From Parasponia andersonii (Eukaryota; Streptophyta; Magnoliopsida; Rosales; Cannabaceae): a stretch of DNA of 64,000 bases. A model generated the notes under the pieces. It did not search any database and was not told where the DNA came from. It saw only the letters and a list, made by a program, of their open reading frames with translations. A program made the position numbers and the translations under genes. Location of the stretch: contig JXTB01000066.1 of NCBI GenBank assembly GCA_002914805.1, positions 644,236 to 708,235 of the forward strand, given 5' to 3'. Shown here one piece after another: positions 45,614-58,400 of this stretch; positions within the stretch are counted from its first letter, which is position 1, and each line of letters opens with the position of its first letter.

Positions 45614-48600
45614 GTAATTGAAGGATCAAGAATCTCCCATTATTTTGAACCTATATATGCATGTTAGATTAGTTAATTAGTTGATTCTAATCATCTTTCT
45701 TAATTAATGGCGATTTGCTTTTTACTTTTTAGGGTGTTGTGTTAATAAGTCCTTAATCATCAAAAACTTACTAAGAGGTATTAAATTAGACTTGATATAT
45801 ATAGTACAAAGAATCTGACATTCTGACTTTTTGTCCCTTAATTATAAAGAAATTCAAGGAAAACCCTCTAGTTACTCCTCCTTCCTTGTTATTCTCCGCA
45901 AGAAAATGACTTTATCTTCAAAAACTGTTAAAAGGAACAAAAGCAATATGCAGTTGCGTTTTGGTTAATGCTTGCCCCATATTCATTTGCTTCTCAAGAA
46001 AAAATGTGACATAACAAAATGTAACGTACATGTTACACAATGCTAATAGTGGATTTTGTGTCCTTCCTTTTAACCTTCTTTTAAGGAAAAAAGAAGGTAC
46101 ATATTAACCTTCTTTTAACCTTCCTTTCAAAAATAAAAACTAATTTTGAAGCTTTGACAGTTTACTGGCCCAAAAAAGTAGTATGCAGATTAATTATTAG
46201 CGTCAATAAATCATAAATAAAGTATAGTTTTATTTTTCTTTTCTTAATAACTTGGTGCATATGTGCTATAATGTCAGCATGATTGTTCCATAAATTTAAA
46301 CATGCATTTGGGTTATATGTGTTTGTGTATACATAGATTGCATTATATTTATGTAAACATAGATAATCATGCTCTTATTAAGGTATGCAAATAATATTAT
46401 ATGACATGACTCATGAGTAGCATTTTGTTTAGTATAGGATAATTTTTAGGTGGGAATGAGTATTTTAATACATCTTTATATTTTAACACCCAGTAAAATA
46501 ATCCATTTGAATCAAATCCTTTTAAACAAGGATCATCTTAAAAATTTTAAATGATCTTCCATCTAAAATTCACTCTAAAATACGAAACAAAAAAAATATG
46601 ACATCCCAGGAATTATAGAAAATTATTTATATAATTATTCTAAATATTAGATAATCATATCACTATTAATATGAATTAATATGAAAACTGAGATTATTTT
46701 ATAAGGAACTGCCTCTTAAATACATGCTACGTTGTCATTTAAACAATGCCTTTTTCTCATAACTGATGGTAAATAGTCTTATTATTATACGGAGAATGTT
46801 ATGATTCGTAAATATAACATACACGTGGGACGTGGGTATGAGGTAGACTTTTCTGGTTAACATCTTTTTTCAGTGGATAAATATCCAGTTTTTGATTATC
46901 AAAAAAGAAATGGTAATATCCAGTGGCTGAGGGTAGTGGTGGTCCCTTTCGAAAAAGTGATGTAATACACAAGTCAATTTCTCTGGTTCTACTTTTTTGT
47001 TTAGAAACTAGAAGTCTGAAATTCATGAAATCAAATTAGAATGAAATTGAAAAAAAGAATATGAATAATAATACGTTGTTTAGTTAAAATTAAAATTAAT
47101 AATAAAATAAAATGAAATATATTATGTATTAATAAAATTATTTTTATTTTTAAATATTTTAGTAAGAGAAAGAAGAAAAAATTAGTTTCACTAAAACAGA
47201 GAATGAAAATTTTATTTTATTAATAGAAAAGTGGAATAGTAAGTTCATCATTTAACAAAAGTATAATTCTCATTTCCTTGCAAAAAAATGAAACACATTA
47301 GAATCTACTATCTAGTAGAATGAGTTTTTCGTTCCAAACTCCATTACTTCAAATCAAATATATCCTAAGAGTACAAAAAATTTATAACTTTTTAATTTTA
47401 ACAAAATATCGTCTTTATCTATGTGTTATGAAAAATTCATAATTAACTCTCGAGTTTTTTGAAATGCATAAAAATTATTTTCTATATGATATATATATTG
47501 GTTTTAGAAGTTTACAATATATCTTCTTATAGGGATATACTTTATTATTTTTTTATCTGTTTGTAAAATTCAAATACTATAGTTCGTATTTCGGAACAGA
47601 TGAGTAAACACATACTTCATTCAATTGAGAAGATAATTATGGTTTTTAACCCAAAAAAAATCACCCAAAAAATAACACAATTTCCCTAATAAATTCTGAT
47701 TGGTTGAAAAGCCAAGGATGAGAATAACAATGATATTTTTCGCATTTTTTGCAATTTGGATTTCATCGCTTTTATTTATTATTTTTATTTATTTTGGAGG
47801 GGATATATCACTTAAAAAACACAAATCTCTAATATCATAGTCTAGTTGTGAGGTTTTCTAATTCCTGTTGAGATCATTAAGTAGTCGATAGCAATACGTC
47901 ATACATTGGACGGTTAGGATCATCTCCTGGCTTGACCAATAGAACGAGAATCTCATTGGATGGGGGGAGTCTTGTGTGGGTGGAAGACACGTGTACGGTG
48001 GAATCATATGAGTGGAGGCATTGACTTATAGTACCCCGAATCTTTGGAAGTGGACTGAACCTTAAAAACTTCTAAGCCCAAATGATTACCCACCATTCTT
48101 CTCGGCCCACGTGAGAAATTTCTTCTTCTCGGCCCATAGTGATATACCCACTTTTCTACACTAGTCACTAGGGATGGAATTAATGGCCGGTGTCTTAAGC
48201 TCTCAAGAGTGCTTGTACTTGGAACCAATAAAATCCAATATTGTTTTGTTGACTTAAAAACTTGAAGATAACATTAAAAAATAATAAACAGTATTGTAAA
48301 TTAAAAGGTTTTAAGAAACATAGAACCAGAACTAGACTACTAGTATTACTTGAATGAAAAATATAGATGTTTAATTAATTAGTGAACTAATTCTAATTAA
48401 AATTAATACTTGTTTAAAATTCTCTCTCATTCAGACCTAAACTTACTTTCCAAATTTATTTGGAATATGTGAATTTTTTCCGTTTATATTCTTTCTTCCA
48501 TAGATTTCAACAAATTCACACTGAAAAGATGCTTCACTTACATTCTATCGAATGCTAAAATAAATATTATTAACTTTAATTCTATTGTTCGATCCTTGTA

Positions 48601-51048
48601 TTGGATTTGTTTATGATGGAATAAAATGTAATTTTGTTTCTTAAACAATTAATGCCTTAATTCATAGCTTCACTATATATCTGAATTCGAAAGTGTATTC
48701 TATTTTATTTAGTTATTTTTTTTTTTTGGCAGATGTTAAAATGGGGGAAAGTTGGGATATCAAATGTGGCTGGTGAAATATGTTTGCTAGCTGGATTGTT
48801 TATGTGGGCAACAACCATACCTCGCATAAGGCGTAAAATCTTTGAGCTTTTCTTCTACACTCATTACCTATACATTCTCTTCATCTTGTTCTTCATCCTC
48901 CATGTTGGCATCTCCTTCTCTTGCATTATGCTCCCCGGTTTCTACCTCTTCATGGTGGATCGTTTCTTGAGGTTCCTACAATCCCGCAAAAGTATTCGTC
49001 TAATTAACGCTCGCATTTTGCCTTGCGAAACTCTGGAACTCAACTTCTCCAAAAATCCAGGTGATTTGATCAGCTCTACTCAACTAATTAACACCTTCGT
49101 TTTTCATTTTTCTCAATTAATATTGTAACGTTCATGATATATATATATAACTTGTTTTTATATAGGCTTGAAATACCAACCAACGAGCACTATTTTCATT
49201 AATGTGCCGAGTATCTCCAAGCTTCAATGGCATCCATTTACCATTACTTCTAGCAGCAATTTGGAACCTGAAAAACTTAGCGTTGTGATTAAAAGCGAAG
49301 GAAGTTGGTCCAAGAAGCTCTGCCAAATGCTTTCATCGCCAGCTTCCTCCATAGACAGGCTAGAGGTCGCTGTTGAAGGACCTTATGGACCGGTTTCAAC
49401 TTATTTTCTAAGGTAATTACAGTCGCTGTAATTAATTCACCATAGCCTCATAAAGGACGTACAATTATCACTATATTTCACTCTAGCTAGGTTTAGTACA
49501 TGTGATCAGTACTGTGATCTATAGACACAGACTATTTTGTGTATAGGCACTAATCACATGTTAAGTTTATGAAACCTGTACTACTACCATGTTGCGATCA
49601 ACCAAAGAAAACAACCAGGTAGATGGTTATTTTGTCACATAAATATTTTCCATCACCAATTTTGAACAATTCTTAAACAAAAGCTATTATAGACAACATA
49701 TCATTGATATAGAGCCATGCTAAAGTTAAAATATCATCCAATTTCACTGACAAGAAACAATGGCATCTAATTTTATTGATGAGAATCAAGAGAAATAATA
49801 GCTTAATTTGCATTTGATACATAACTTTGATTGGTATGAAACTTACGTAGATCCTACCAATCACTGAATTAGACATAATAATTTACGGCAATCAGCAATC
49901 CTTATAACACGTACAAAATACGCATTTGATGCCATTGAGACACTTTCATTATTATAGATTTAGATTTATTTGGATAATGTTTGATTCTAATGCTAACCGA
50001 CGCCTCATTAATTAACCAACTTTTTTACAGGCATGAAACCCTAGTGATGGTGAGTGGAGGCAGTGGAATAACACCATTCATCTCCATAATCCGAGAGCTC
50101 ATCTTCGCCGCCAAAGCCCTCAAATCCAAGACCCCACGACTCCTCCTCATCTCCGCCTTCAAAAGCTCCTCCGACCTCTCAACACTAGACCTCCTCCTCC
50201 CACTCGCCGGAACCCCACACGACCTCTCCGACCTCCAACTCCAAATCGAGGCTTACGTCACCAGAGAGAAAGAACCCACCGCTTCCGAAATCCCCAAACT
50301 GCCCCTCCCCAGCCGAGCACTGTGGTACAAGCCCCACCCAACCGACTCGCCCGTCTCGGCCGTTTTGGGTCCGAACCACTGGCTCTGGCTTGGCGGGATC
50401 ATAGCCTCCTCTTTTGTGGTCTTCCTCGTCCTGATTGGGGTTATAACTCGCTACTATATTTACCCGATTGACCATAACTCGAACGACGTGTTTTCTTACG
50501 CGATGAGGGCTTGGTTGAACATTTTGGTAATTTGCTTCGCCATAGCTGGGACGGCCAGCTTGGCGGTTCTTTGGAATAAGAGAGAGAACGCCATGGGAGC
50601 GAAGCAGATACAGAGCTTGGATGGGGGGTCGTCATCGGTGACTCCGATGGCGTCGCCGGAGTCGCTGTTTTACAATGCGGAGAGAGAGTTGGAGTTGGAG
50701 ATGGAGAGCCTTCCCAGGCAGTCTCTAGCACAAGCTACTAATGTTCACTACGGTCAACGACCTGACCTCAAGAGTAAGTTATCATTTATATGCATAAGCA
50801 TTAATTTTTTATAATTTTGCGTAGAGTTTAAGTTTCGTGCAAAAGATTTACTGAATTTACGTAGAGTTAAGTTTCATGCAAAGATTTATTAAAAAGCGTT
50901 CGTTTATAATGCATAAAATAGAGGGTAGAGATACGTCTAACAACAACGTTAGCATAGTGAGACTAACTGAATCTCAATGTCCCATACTTTTAACAGAATA
51001 ATTACATGTATAGTTGCATTGCTAATAACGATAATGATATATGTATAC

Positions 51049-51093
<45 letters not shown>

Positions 51094-51504
51094 GACACGT
51101 GTATTTAAAAAATTATACCAACTTGGAATAGGAGGGATAATGTTGTTGTTTACAGCTGAAAAAGAACCTTTTGGAGACGCAAACGGAGATAATCATCTTT
51201 TAAAAATCATTACTAAGAATAGCCCGTCATGAGGGTGTAATAAATGTAATTGTGTAATCCCTCGTTACGTACGTAATAGTATAATGATTAGCATTTTATT
51301 TTTTATTTTGAATAAAAGTACCGGAACGTAAGGGAAACTGTAAATATTTGTTACGGTTTTGCAGAGATTCTGTTTGAGTGCAAAGGATCAAGCATTGGTG
51401 TTCTTGTTTGTGGACCAAAGAAGCTGAGGCATGAAGTGGCCAACATTTGCTCCTCGGGTTTGGCAGAAAATCTGCATTTCGAGTCCATTAGCTTTAGTTG
51501 GTGA
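44042..51504 (+). CDS. FRO: Ferric-chelate reductase (FRO family, FRO2/4/5-like)
   Basis: Membrane flavocytochrome that passes electrons from cytosolic NADPH through FAD and two hemes to extracellular Fe(III) or Cu(II) chelates; in eudicots the FRO2 group acts in root iron uptake. Exons: 44042-44246, 44373-44478, 44640-44834, 45218-45452, 48733-49060, 49166-49412, 50031-50773 and 51365-51504. All are GT-AG and in phase, giving 732 aa (Arabidopsis FRO2 is 725). Heme ligands appear as H217/H231 (HX13H) and H291/H304 (HX12H). The FAD site is HPFT at 379-382. The NADPH site is GGSGITPF at 448-455 and CGPKK at 702-706. Membrane helices lie near the N-terminus, through the ferric-reductase core, and again within exon 7 (WLWLGGIIASSFVVFLVL). 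It ends ENLHFESISFSW, the usual FRO C-terminus. Intron 4 is 3.3 kb and holds a (TTA)n tract near 45582-45623. Intact; the exact paralogue is not decided. Confidence 0.95.
45024..45150. mobile_element. Possible MITE in FRO intron 3
   Basis: GAGCAATATTATATC..., TTATAATTATCTCATTACAA and CTGACGTACCATGTGTGAT resemble the interior of the 5.3-6.2 kb MITE cluster (TGTTACTAACT..., ACTGACACG...). The ends are not clear, so this may be an eroded copy. Confidence 0.4.
51049..51091. repeat. (AT)n microsatellite in FRO intron 7
   Basis: About 20 AT units without interruption, inside the 591-bp last intron. Confidence 0.9.
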
Positions 51505-52427
51505 TTCATCTGTATTTTATACGTTTAAGCTGCTCAAGTAAAGCTCTTTGTGATTTTGATCAATATTTCCTCATCTTTTTTCTTTCTTCTTTTTTTTTTT
51601 GGGGTCCTTTTTTGGGTTTTCTGTAAGGTTGTAATTGTGTTCCTGGAATTAGAGAAAAAAAAAAAAAAAGTAATAATAATGATCAATGTTAATACAGAAT
51701 GCAAATTGTCGCGTACTAGTTTGTTGCAAAGGCTACTTCCGTAAAACCAAATACAAAAATGTATACTCCTCTTTTGGATGTCTCAACAGATTACATTATA
51801 CAATTTCGCGAGATCCACTAAAAGCCTGAAATCATGGAACGACCCCAGAACGAAACAAAAAGTAAATGCCTACCTTTTCATCATAAAAACTTATTTAGTT
51901 CAAAGGAAGGTGCCTAAAATTATAAGACATCAAAACAGTGCAATACAAAAACTCGGAACTCATAATTTGCAAAACCAACTCGTCCAAATAGCCCACTAAT
52001 TACTTCCGCTTCTCCAGCCCAAGTCCTCCCTCTATCTCCAATAAAAAATTATACAGAATATGAGATGAAAAAAGAGGCCTACAGCTCAGAGCCATAAAAA
52101 ATTATACAGAATATGAGATGAAAAAAGAGGCCTACAGCTCAGAGCCAATGTAAGCACCATGACATGCTCTCCCTAACTCACATATCAACAGAAGCAATGT
52201 AAGTACGAAGGAGATAAGGAATTCAATTATTTCTATAGAAGATGTATATGAAGCGATAATCTAAACTCATAGATGCCCATTTTGTCTGTACTTTCTCGCT
52301 TGTTCAGCTGCCACGATCGACTGTTCTCACTTATTACTCGGCAAAAGAGTTCTCACCGAGAAGCCACTAAACGAGAATTGATTTGGTTGTCAACCAGAGC
52401 CCAAAATTGCAAATCCAAAATTACTTA
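51505..52427. other. Convergent 3' flanks of FRO and RIC1
   Basis: The two genes converge with 923 bp between stop codons. Non-coding, with T- and A-runs at about 51588-51600 and 51655-51669. A 53-bp direct duplication lies at 52041-52146. Both 3'UTRs must fit here. Confidence 0.6.
52041..52146. repeat. Perfect 53-bp tandem duplication in the RIC1 3' flank
   Basis: Two apparently identical units starting ATAAAAAATTATACAG at 52041 and 52094. Each ends GCTCAGAGCC. It probably lies in the 3'UTR of RIC1. Confidence 0.85.
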
Positions 52428-55400
52428 TTATTCCTCCAAATTTACAAAAGATGAAAGTTTCTCTGCCAAGTCTTCAAGCAGATCATGATACTCAACAAAT
52501 GTAGCATGCGACTGAGAAGCACAAATTAGTTAAGGAGCCATCAGATTAGTGGAATGGTATCACTGTTATGTTATTGTTACTCTTAGTAATGCTTTAAGGA
52601 ACCATACCTGCAGGGTGATACTATATGCTTTCCATAATCGCATATCATGCCGGAAAAGATCGAACAGGACCTGTGCAATTTTCAGTGTGTAAAAAAAAAA
52701 AGCTAACATGCGTAGGTAAAAGGCAAAACATGGAAATTCCGAGTCATTTCTAGTTTCTCTTGTCTATTCTAAAGAAATTTCCTCATAAGAGCAAATGTGC
52801 TTTCTTCACATATAAATGCATACAAGTAGGAGTAGACGAGGCATTTACATTCTTACTCTTTTCACCTCTATAATCTAAAATAAAGCCAAATGACTCGGAA
52901 GAGAAGAAACCATGATCAGAACAAGAAGGAGCTCTACCAGAAATATGTCGCATTACATTAGAATCATTTCCAATATGCCAACAGAACAATAACATTTTAA
53001 CCCTAGCAATGGCAATGGACTTTTCTGAAGACCTATAGTGCACAAAAAGGCAGATAAAACCCAATACAAATGATATAAACATGTTTGTAATATGTGAGAT
53101 ACAGATTTTAAAAACACGAAGACCAACATACCTCGGACCGTCTTAAAAGCGTAGCAAGGACAACTATCCACTCCTTGAACTTGACAGAGCACATATGTGC
53201 CAAAAGGAATTCTGCATCCAACCGACTCTGCAACGTCCCCATTTGGAGCTGGAAACATTAGAGAGCAGGTTCAGGCAGTGAAAGAAGTCATTTAATTTCA
53301 GAAATAAATTATAAAAGGGCCTTATCATGTCTAATGCCAAGCAACATTTAAAAGGTCTGCTCATTTTCCTAATGCTTTCTCCATGGCATCACTAAATTTC
53401 TAAATCATCAGAAAATTAGAGATGTAAATAAGTCATCTCTGAAAACAATTTTTAGTAGCTAACAAATGATTTTGATGATCAGAATTCTCTATACAATCCC
53501 TTCTATCCGTCCACCCAAAAAAAGAAGTAATTACTTGATCATACACCATAACATGGACAAATAGTTATAGAAAAGGGAAAGATGGTGCTGCTAAGCTGTG
53601 ACAATGTGGCTGCAATAAATAATAAAGCAGGTCGAAGTAAAGGATTTTCAGATAGAGGAATAATGCCTTTTGTCCAATTAATTCAAGCCCAGCAGCAAAA
53701 TTCTCCAACCGAGCAGAACCATGTCTCTCCCGTTGAAGATATTCCTGAAATAAATTGTTAGAGAACTTAGAATCATTTGGCAGTAAAACAAATTCTTGAA
53801 TGACAAGTGCAAGCATTCTCTCACCACTAAATCAAACTGAGTGCCCTTCACAAAAGCAACAAGTTTAGAAAGTTCTTTTCCTGACATCAAATAGCTAGCA
53901 TGGTTTTCTAAGATGTTCTTAACAGAAGCAACGTGAGCACTCTGTTCCTTGAATGAGGTGCTGCTCCAAAGGAACATATCAATATTATTATCATTCATTA
54001 AAAAATTAAAGAAAGCTATTGGATCTGAGACACAAAACAAATCAGGGAAATGTACATCAACCTTTTATCCAAGGGCTGCTTCCTGTAACTGGAACGAAAA
54101 AGGAAATAACCCAAGAATCTCGGAGATATTCTGTCAGAGTCAGTTGATGCAGGTTCCAGTTCCCTTCCTGATCTCAGCAAGAACCTTACCTAAGAACCAA
54201 AAATAAAAGCAATCATTATCTTCTGTTAAATTATTCTTTTATCTGAAAGAACCTCATATTCGTGTTGTAAAAGAACTATATATTTGCATTAGAGAAGTTA
54301 CCAGCTCTCCCGCAAGTTCATATAAAGATTCATCTAGTGTTGCCTGCAGTATATGAACAATCCCTTTCAGAGAGATCATTTAAAGAAACAAAGATGCAAA
54401 AACCAATAGACCATTTTTCTAATGGAGCGTATACAAGTACCTGCAATAACCGTAAAGCACAATACTGGCTGACAGCAGGACCTTCAAGTTTAGCAATAAC
54501 CTAAGACATCCAGAATAAAATATATTGATCAATTTGCATAAACCACTACAGTCGACTATTTTTACACTGCATTTGCAGCTGGAATATTTTCCTTCCCAAA
54601 AGGAGTTTTTGACGGAAATTGTGTGATGCAGAAAGTGGTTATTTAATATTGTTATGAACAGCCTAATAAATACAGCCAAACAGAAGACTTTTAAGAAAGG
54701 GAAATTATCGTTAAAATACCATCTATTTTAAAAAAGTCTAAAACTCCTTCCCCTCCATAGTAAAGAACAAAAGAGGCATTTGTGGTTGTGAAGGTATGTT
54801 TTCGGAATTTGTTTTCCTTTTTCTGGGTATTGCAAGCTATAATGAAGTCATCAAGTAAAAACATGGCGAGGAATACAATTGTTCGAAAATGACAAGCGAC
54901 AAAAATTTCTGAAAATTTTAGATTTTTTTTTTCTTTTTCTGGATTTGTGCTGCAACTATGGATGGAAGAGTTAATTTTTTTTTTTTAAGAGGTTTTAGTC
55001 CATATTTATTCTCCCTTCATTTTCAAGTGCGGTATGTACCTTAAAATAATGGGTGAAATGTTAATTTTACTAATTTTTTTGAAGCCAGTGACTAGTCAAA
55101 AGTAACAAATGATATGATCATTTAAATAGAAGGTACTTATTTTGAATTTCCAAAAACATAAAACTTTTTTTCACTTTTTTAAAACAGAGGGTATTTTAAC
55201 GATAAATTCCCTTTAAGAAATTATGCTTCTCATATGTAATGATCAAGGAGCAATATGTAATAATTCTTGATTTCATGCTCTGGTCAACATAAATTTACTC
55301 TACTTACAAATGAAAGCATATAGTTATTACTTTTAGATTTAAAAATTCTTGTAACGACCTAAGCTGAGTTTATAAGCCATTAGAAGTTACATCCATATTG

Positions 55401-58400
55401 CCTGGCTACCCAATAAATTATGAAACCCCAAAAAAGAAGAAAACAATTAAACATAATTAACTGCACTTCCTGTTTGGTCCTGTACGTAAGACATCAGAAG
55501 TTACTAATGACACCACTTCTCTGACAGAAATTATAACCAACTTGGAGGGAAAATTTTGATTCTTACAAGTATAAAGCAAGCTCCAGTACGGTACCACCTG
55601 CGTTGGAAGCATTCCTCAAATAACCTGAAAAGTGGAACCACAAAAATTAAAGTTTTACCATTAAGAAACTGACAGCATTAAGATACCAACGAAGTGTACA
55701 CAACAGTAAATTGGACCTCATGTGATTGGAGGGTACAATGTAACCAACACTAAAATGTAAGTCGATCAACTGCTGGTAAGATCAAGATTTTATTCCTTCA
55801 AATAACTCCTTAAATCACTACAATTTCTTTGAGCAGTGCGAAAGTAGAAGCTAATCCATAGTGTTTCAAAGTTTGTCCCTCTGTCACTTCCAGACAATGT
55901 TTTTAAACACTTTTTATATGATGGATAAAGTGTGCAAATTCCGATTCACATCCTACCTGTTTTGTAACTTTTATTTTCTCATAATATTTTTTGTTTCTTT
56001 TAAAAAATAATTTTGTAAACTGTAGAATAACTGACCTGAAACCACTTCCCAATCACGCATTCTTTCCCCATTTCTCTCGAAAACTTTTTTATTTTATTTT
56101 TTCTTTATACTAGTTGCATAATTTTATAGGTGCATAGATTATGAGCATATATTCAAGCCAAAAAGAAAAACGATTACAGTTCTGAGCATATATTCAGGTA
56201 CTTTTCAACTATGCGGTAAAGCCTTTAAAACCCCATAAATGTTTGTAAGAGAGGAATGAAAGATAGTACTCTGTTGATCTTCCAGCAGCAGAGAACAAAT
56301 CTGCCCAATGTCTGCCATCAGTTTTTCTGGCAACACTCACAACTACATCAAGATACTCCGGAAAATTTCTAATCAAGTCACACGTCTTCTCTAGAAGAGA
56401 CAAACTCTTAGATTTAGGAACAGATATCTTATTCTTGCTCACACTTTTCCTGCAAGTAAATTTACACATGAACTTACTCACATCTTAAAGATAATCTGGA
56501 ATAAAACACATCAAAATTTTACCATAAGATCAGAGAAGACATCCAAAGCAAATAAAACACGTCAAAATGTTATTAAGAAGATCAGAAAACACATCTGAAG
56601 CATTACCAGTCTTGACTAGTAAATAACCAATGAACAGTTCCAGGAAGTAAAGTCCTGGATTCCATTCCACAAAAATACCTAGTTTAATGAGCTATACATG
56701 GCTTGCAGCCAAGTAAGTTTCCTACTATAGATTTAGATGGTGACCTGACTCAGAATCATTATACTGGAAAAGGTAATTTCATTCTCTCTTTTGATGTACC
56801 TGGATATTTCTGCATCAAACACCGTAAAGAGAAGCCACTCCAAACAATGTGAAAAATGAGGCTTTTCTGCTGATAATTGAGCCAACCTCAAAGCTTCTTC
56901 ACGCTTGTCCCTCTGAATTCAGAAAACAAAATCATAATCAAGTATCAAATCTTCAACAAAAAACAGTACAGCAGCACACAAATTGACAAGCTGCAACAGT
57001 CACCATTCAGTGCAATCAAAATTTAAAGGAAACAATATATAAAATTGACAGGTACAATTTCCTTTGGCTTATTTTAGTAAACAAAGGAAGTCCCTGGAAA
57101 CCCATGCACTAACACCCCCCATATGCTTGAACCAAATCTTAAACAATGAGGTTCAAGTCAAATTACATGCTTATGGGCTTAAATCAAGCGCACAGGCCAA
57201 TATGTGGTTACAGATTCCAATAGTAGGGAAACAGAATTATGTAAGTTTAGGTTAAAGCATTGGTTGTCCATTCGGAAAAATTTATAGACAAGTTGATGTA
57301 AATATTTCCAAGTAATGCCTAGGAGACATTGATGGAACATGCACTCATTTCAATCAACAACTAAGAGTAATTACTACCTATATTAAAAAAGAAAAATTGA
57401 AAAAAAAAATTGATAAAAGAAAAAATTGAAATTAATTCAATTTACTTTCTTTGACACATCAAGGAAACCAAAAGGAAAGGGCATGATGAAGTCGGGAGTT
57501 CAAGGTTCTCTATGAGGATAGTCCAAGTTATAAGAGATGAAAAGAGATTTGGGTTCTTTATTGTCTGATACATCTTCACCTCATTCCCCCCAAAAACAAT
57601 ACACCCACACCCGCACACAAAAAAAGAACTTCATACATGGGCAGTAAAAGAAACACTGAGCCTACACTTTCATATCAAAGAAAGAGAAAATAGTACCTGG
57701 AGAAGGTGCCTTAAAAGACAATGCAATATGGTTTGAGCTTGAGGAGTTGGCTCAAAACATGGAAACTCTGTACAAGCTGAAAACGACATTCTCTGCGAAA
57801 CACCGACAACAACACCAGCATTTGGAAGAAGCCCTAGAGGGTATACCTCACGATCGAATTCCAGCTCAGGATCCAACTAAAAAATAATGCTGAGTCACTT
57901 AACAAATTGGAGCACATGGATAGACCAAAATATAATGCTTCCCCAAAATTACTACCTCAATTTGAAAAAAGTCAAAATAACTTCACAACTAAAGAAACCT
58001 TTTTATTCTTCTCTTTTAAATAAGGAAAATGTCTTACCACAAAAATCAGTAGCAGTTGTCCTAACATCGAAAGACATTAAGATTGCACAGCAAAAAGAAG
58101 AAACAAAATAAATTGGAAAAATAAAAAAAAAAAAAAACGCTAATATCATGAAATAAGCTTTTAAACCTGCGAGTCCTACCTGCCAAAATTGAACAACATA
58201 TAAAGAAAAGAAGACTGCTAAAATATGCATATACCTGTAAGAAATCCTCCTGCTTAAAAGGGTCAGCACCCAAAGAAGGATACCAAACCTGTAAAAATAA
58301 ACTTCCAACCAGAATAAATATCAGACAAGTAAAAGTAACAGAACTGGAGCTGAAAAAATCGTAAAGCATATTTACATCAGGCAGAACATAGAGGCGTATA

